Assembly (NCBI GenBank): GCA_007119795.1
Contig: SKOZ01000067.1
Span: forward strand, 1-23,288
Direction: 5' to 3'
Length of the DNA: 23,288 bases
DNA from: Planctomycetales bacterium
GTDB lineage: Bacteria > Planctomycetota > Planctomycetia > Pirellulales > Thermoguttaceae
Shown: piece by piece, positions 21,623 to 23,288 of the stretch
How positions within the stretch are numbered: position 1 is the first letter of the stretch
Layout: each line of letters starts with the position of its first letter
The notes under the pieces: model-generated
Databases searched by the model: none
What the model was told of the DNA's origin: nothing
The model's input: the letters and a program-made list of their open reading frames with translations, nothing else
Made by a program: the position numbers and the translations under genes

Positions 21623-23288
21623 ATGAAAAACACCCTTCTGGCCCTTACCGCCGCGTTGATCTTCTCGTCCCCCGCTCCGGCCGCCGAGCCCGCGGGCGGT
21701 GATGAGCCCTACGACCTGGTCGTCTACGGCGGCACCTCGGCCGGCGTCGCCGCAGCGGTGCAGGCAAAGCGGATGGGCGGCACGGTGGTGCTCATCGAGC
21801 CGAGCCGCCGGCTGGGGGGACTCACCAGCGGCGGGCTGGGGCAGACCGATATCGGCAACAAGCAGGCCATCGGCGGCATCAGCCGCGAGTTCTACCAGCG
21901 CGTCCGCGCCCACTACGACGACCCCGCCGCCTGGCGGTGGCAGCGGCGCGAGGAGTATCGCGACGGCGGACAGACGCGCACTGCCCCCGACGAAGACGCC
22001 ATGTGGACTTTCGAGCCCAGCGTGGCCCTGGCCATCTTCGAAGACTTCGTCCGCGAGTACGAGATCCCCGTCGTCTACGGCGAGCGGCTCGACCTGGCCG
22101 AGGGCGCCGGCGTCGTCATGGAGGGGGCGCGGATCGCCGCCATCCGCATGGAATCGGGGCGGGAATTCCGCGGGCGGATGTTCATCGACGCCACCTACGA
22201 GGGCGACCTCATGGCCAAGGCCGGTGTGAGCTACACCGTGGGCCGCGAGGCCAACAGCGTCTACGACGAGACGCTCAACGGCGTGCAGACCGCCATGGCC
22301 CGCTTCCACCAGCTCCGCCCGGGGATCAGCCCCTACGTGGTCCCCGGTGATCCAGAGAGCGGCCTCCTGCCGGGTATCGATCCGGACGGCCCCGGCGAGG
22401 AGGGCTCCGGCGACCATCGCGTGCAGGCCTACTGCTTCCGCATGTGCCTGACCGACCATCCCGAGAACCGCATCCCCTTCCATAAGCCGGAGGGCTACGA
22501 CGAGCTCGACTACGAGCTTCTGCTGCGGAACTACGAGGCCGGCGAGGACGGCTTCCCCTGGATCAACTCGGCGATGCCCAACCGCAAGACGGACACGAAC
22601 AACCGGCTGGGCTTCTCCACCGACTTCATCGGCCAGAACTACGACTATCCCGAGGGCGACTACGAGACCCGGCAGGCCATCGTCGACCGCCACCGCCACT
22701 ACCAGCAGGGGCTGATGTGGACGCTGGCCTACCACCCCCGCATGCCCGAGGCGATCCGCCGCGAGGTGAGCCGCTGGGGGATGACCCGCGACGAGTTCGT
22801 CGAGGGGGGCGGTTGGCAGGAGCAGCTCTACATCCGCGAGGCGCGGCGGATGGTGAGCGACTACGTGATGACGCAGCACCACTGCCAGGGCCGCCAATTT
22901 GCCGAAGACGCCGTGGGCATGGCCGCCTACACGATGGACTCGCACCACGTGCAGCGCTACGTCACCGAGGAGGGCTTCGTGCAGAACGAGGGGGACGTTC
23001 AGGTCGGCGGCTTCCCCCCCTACCCCATCTCCTACCGCTCCATCGTCCCCAAGGCCGGCGAGTGCGAGAACCTCCTCGTGCCCGTCTGCCTCTCCGCCTC
23101 GCACATCGCCTTCGGCTCGATCCGCATGGAGCCGGTCTTCATGGTCCTGGGCCAGTCGGCCGCCACCGCCGCCCTCCACGCCCTCGAAGAGGAGACCGCC
23201 GTGCAGGAGATCGACTATCCGCGGCTGCGGGCACGGCTACTGGCCGACGACCAGGTGCTCGAGGGGGCCGGGGCCGGCGTGCCGCTCG
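21623..23288 (+). CDS. Secreted FAD-dependent oxidoreductase, 3'-truncated by the window edge
   Basis: The frame runs open from ATG 21623 to the end of the window (555 codons seen). It starts with a signal peptide ([21 protein letters not shown]). The mature part begins with the dinucleotide fold [20 protein letters not shown], then [20 protein letters not shown] and [16 protein letters not shown]. Near the visible end are [19 protein letters not shown] and [15 protein letters not shown]. These features match the FAD-dependent oxidoreductases (FAD_oxidored type) that planctomycetes and Bacteroidota export in large numbers, often near polysaccharide-degradation genes. The substrate is unknown. 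The first glycine motif is GGTSAG instead of GxGxxG, usual for this group. The ribosome-binding site is weak (AGGA at about 12 bases). The end of the gene lies outside the window. Confidence 0.87.
   Translation, partial: MKNTLLALTAALIFSSPAPAAEPAGGDEPYDLVVYGGTSAGVAAAVQAKRMGGTVVLIEPSRRLGGLTSGGLGQTDIGNKQAIGGISREFYQRVRAHYDDPAAWRWQRREEYRDGGQTRTAPDEDAMWTFEPSVALAIFEDFVREYEIPVVYGERLDLAEGAGVVMEGARIAAIRMESGREFRGRMFIDATYEGDLMAKAGVSYTVGREANSVYDETLNGVQTAMARFHQLRPGISPYVVPGDPESGLLPGIDPDGPGEEGSGDHRVQAYCFRMCLTDHPENRIPFHKPEGYDELDYELLLRNYEAGEDGFPWINSAMPNRKTDTNNRLGFSTDFIGQNYDYPEGDYETRQAIVDRHRHYQQGLMWTLAYHPRMPEAIRREVSRWGMTRDEFVEGGGWQEQLYIREARRMVSDYVMTQHHCQGRQFAEDAVGMAAYTMDSHHVQRYVTEEGFVQNEGDVQVGGFPPYPISYRSIVPKAGECENLLVPVCLSASHIAFGSIRMEPVFMVLGQSAATAALHALEEETAVQEIDYPRLRARLLADDQVLEGAGAGVPL

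Overview
The window is GC-rich bacterial chromosome that looks like a planctomycete, probably of the Pirellulales/Thermoguttaceae type. This rests on gene content, not on a marker phylogeny. The planctomycete-like features are a secreted NIPSNAP protein, a serine/threonine kinase with a DFA motif, a phosphomannomutase-like protein without its active serine, a short CsrA, and palindromic intergenic repeats of a kind common in that phylum. No rRNA, tRNA, CRISPR array, transposase or phage gene was seen.

Layout. Positions 1-3750 hold housekeeping genes: the end of a DNA polymerase III delta subunit gene (holA), scpB, csrA with a recognisable promoter, a NIPSNAP gene on the minus strand, and smpB. 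Positions 3750-4060 are an unusually AT-rich regulatory stretch with two inverted repeats. Positions 4061-10711 are one tightly packed operon, hdrC-hdrB-hdrA-flxD-flxC-flxB-flxA. It encodes a heterodisulfide-reductase-like complex joined to an NAD(P)H-oxidising flavin/iron-sulfur module, the arrangement proposed for flavin-based electron bifurcation (NADH to ferredoxin plus a disulfide acceptor) in anaerobes. Positions 11065-21163 are scattered single genes: oxygen-dependent protoporphyrinogen oxidase, a class I aminotransferase, a degenerate phosphohexomutase, a protein kinase, acetyl-CoA carboxylase alpha subunit, a CvpA-like membrane protein, a 54-residue membrane protein and an HpcH/HpaI aldolase. 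Positions 21278-23288 hold a Rieske ferredoxin followed by a secreted FAD-dependent oxidoreductase that runs off the window.

The most unusual feature is a short G-run sequence found about ten times in both orientations. It lies almost entirely between genes. In its best form, G-runs of 3, 3, 4, 3 and 6 are separated by CA, CA, A and CA. One perfect copy lies inside the phosphomutase-like gene, where it is translated in frame. At 20990-21225 three C-strand copies alternate with two copies of a two-hairpin palindromic unit. The repeats could form G-quadruplexes and may be mobile or regulatory, but their function is unknown.

The seven hdr/flx products probably form one cytosolic complex. FlxA would take hydride from NAD(P)H, FlxB, FlxC and FlxD would pass electrons to HdrA, and HdrA would split them between ferredoxin and a disulfide reduced by HdrB. 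No hydrogenase, DsrC or alcohol dehydrogenase gene is in the window, so the physiological acceptor is open.
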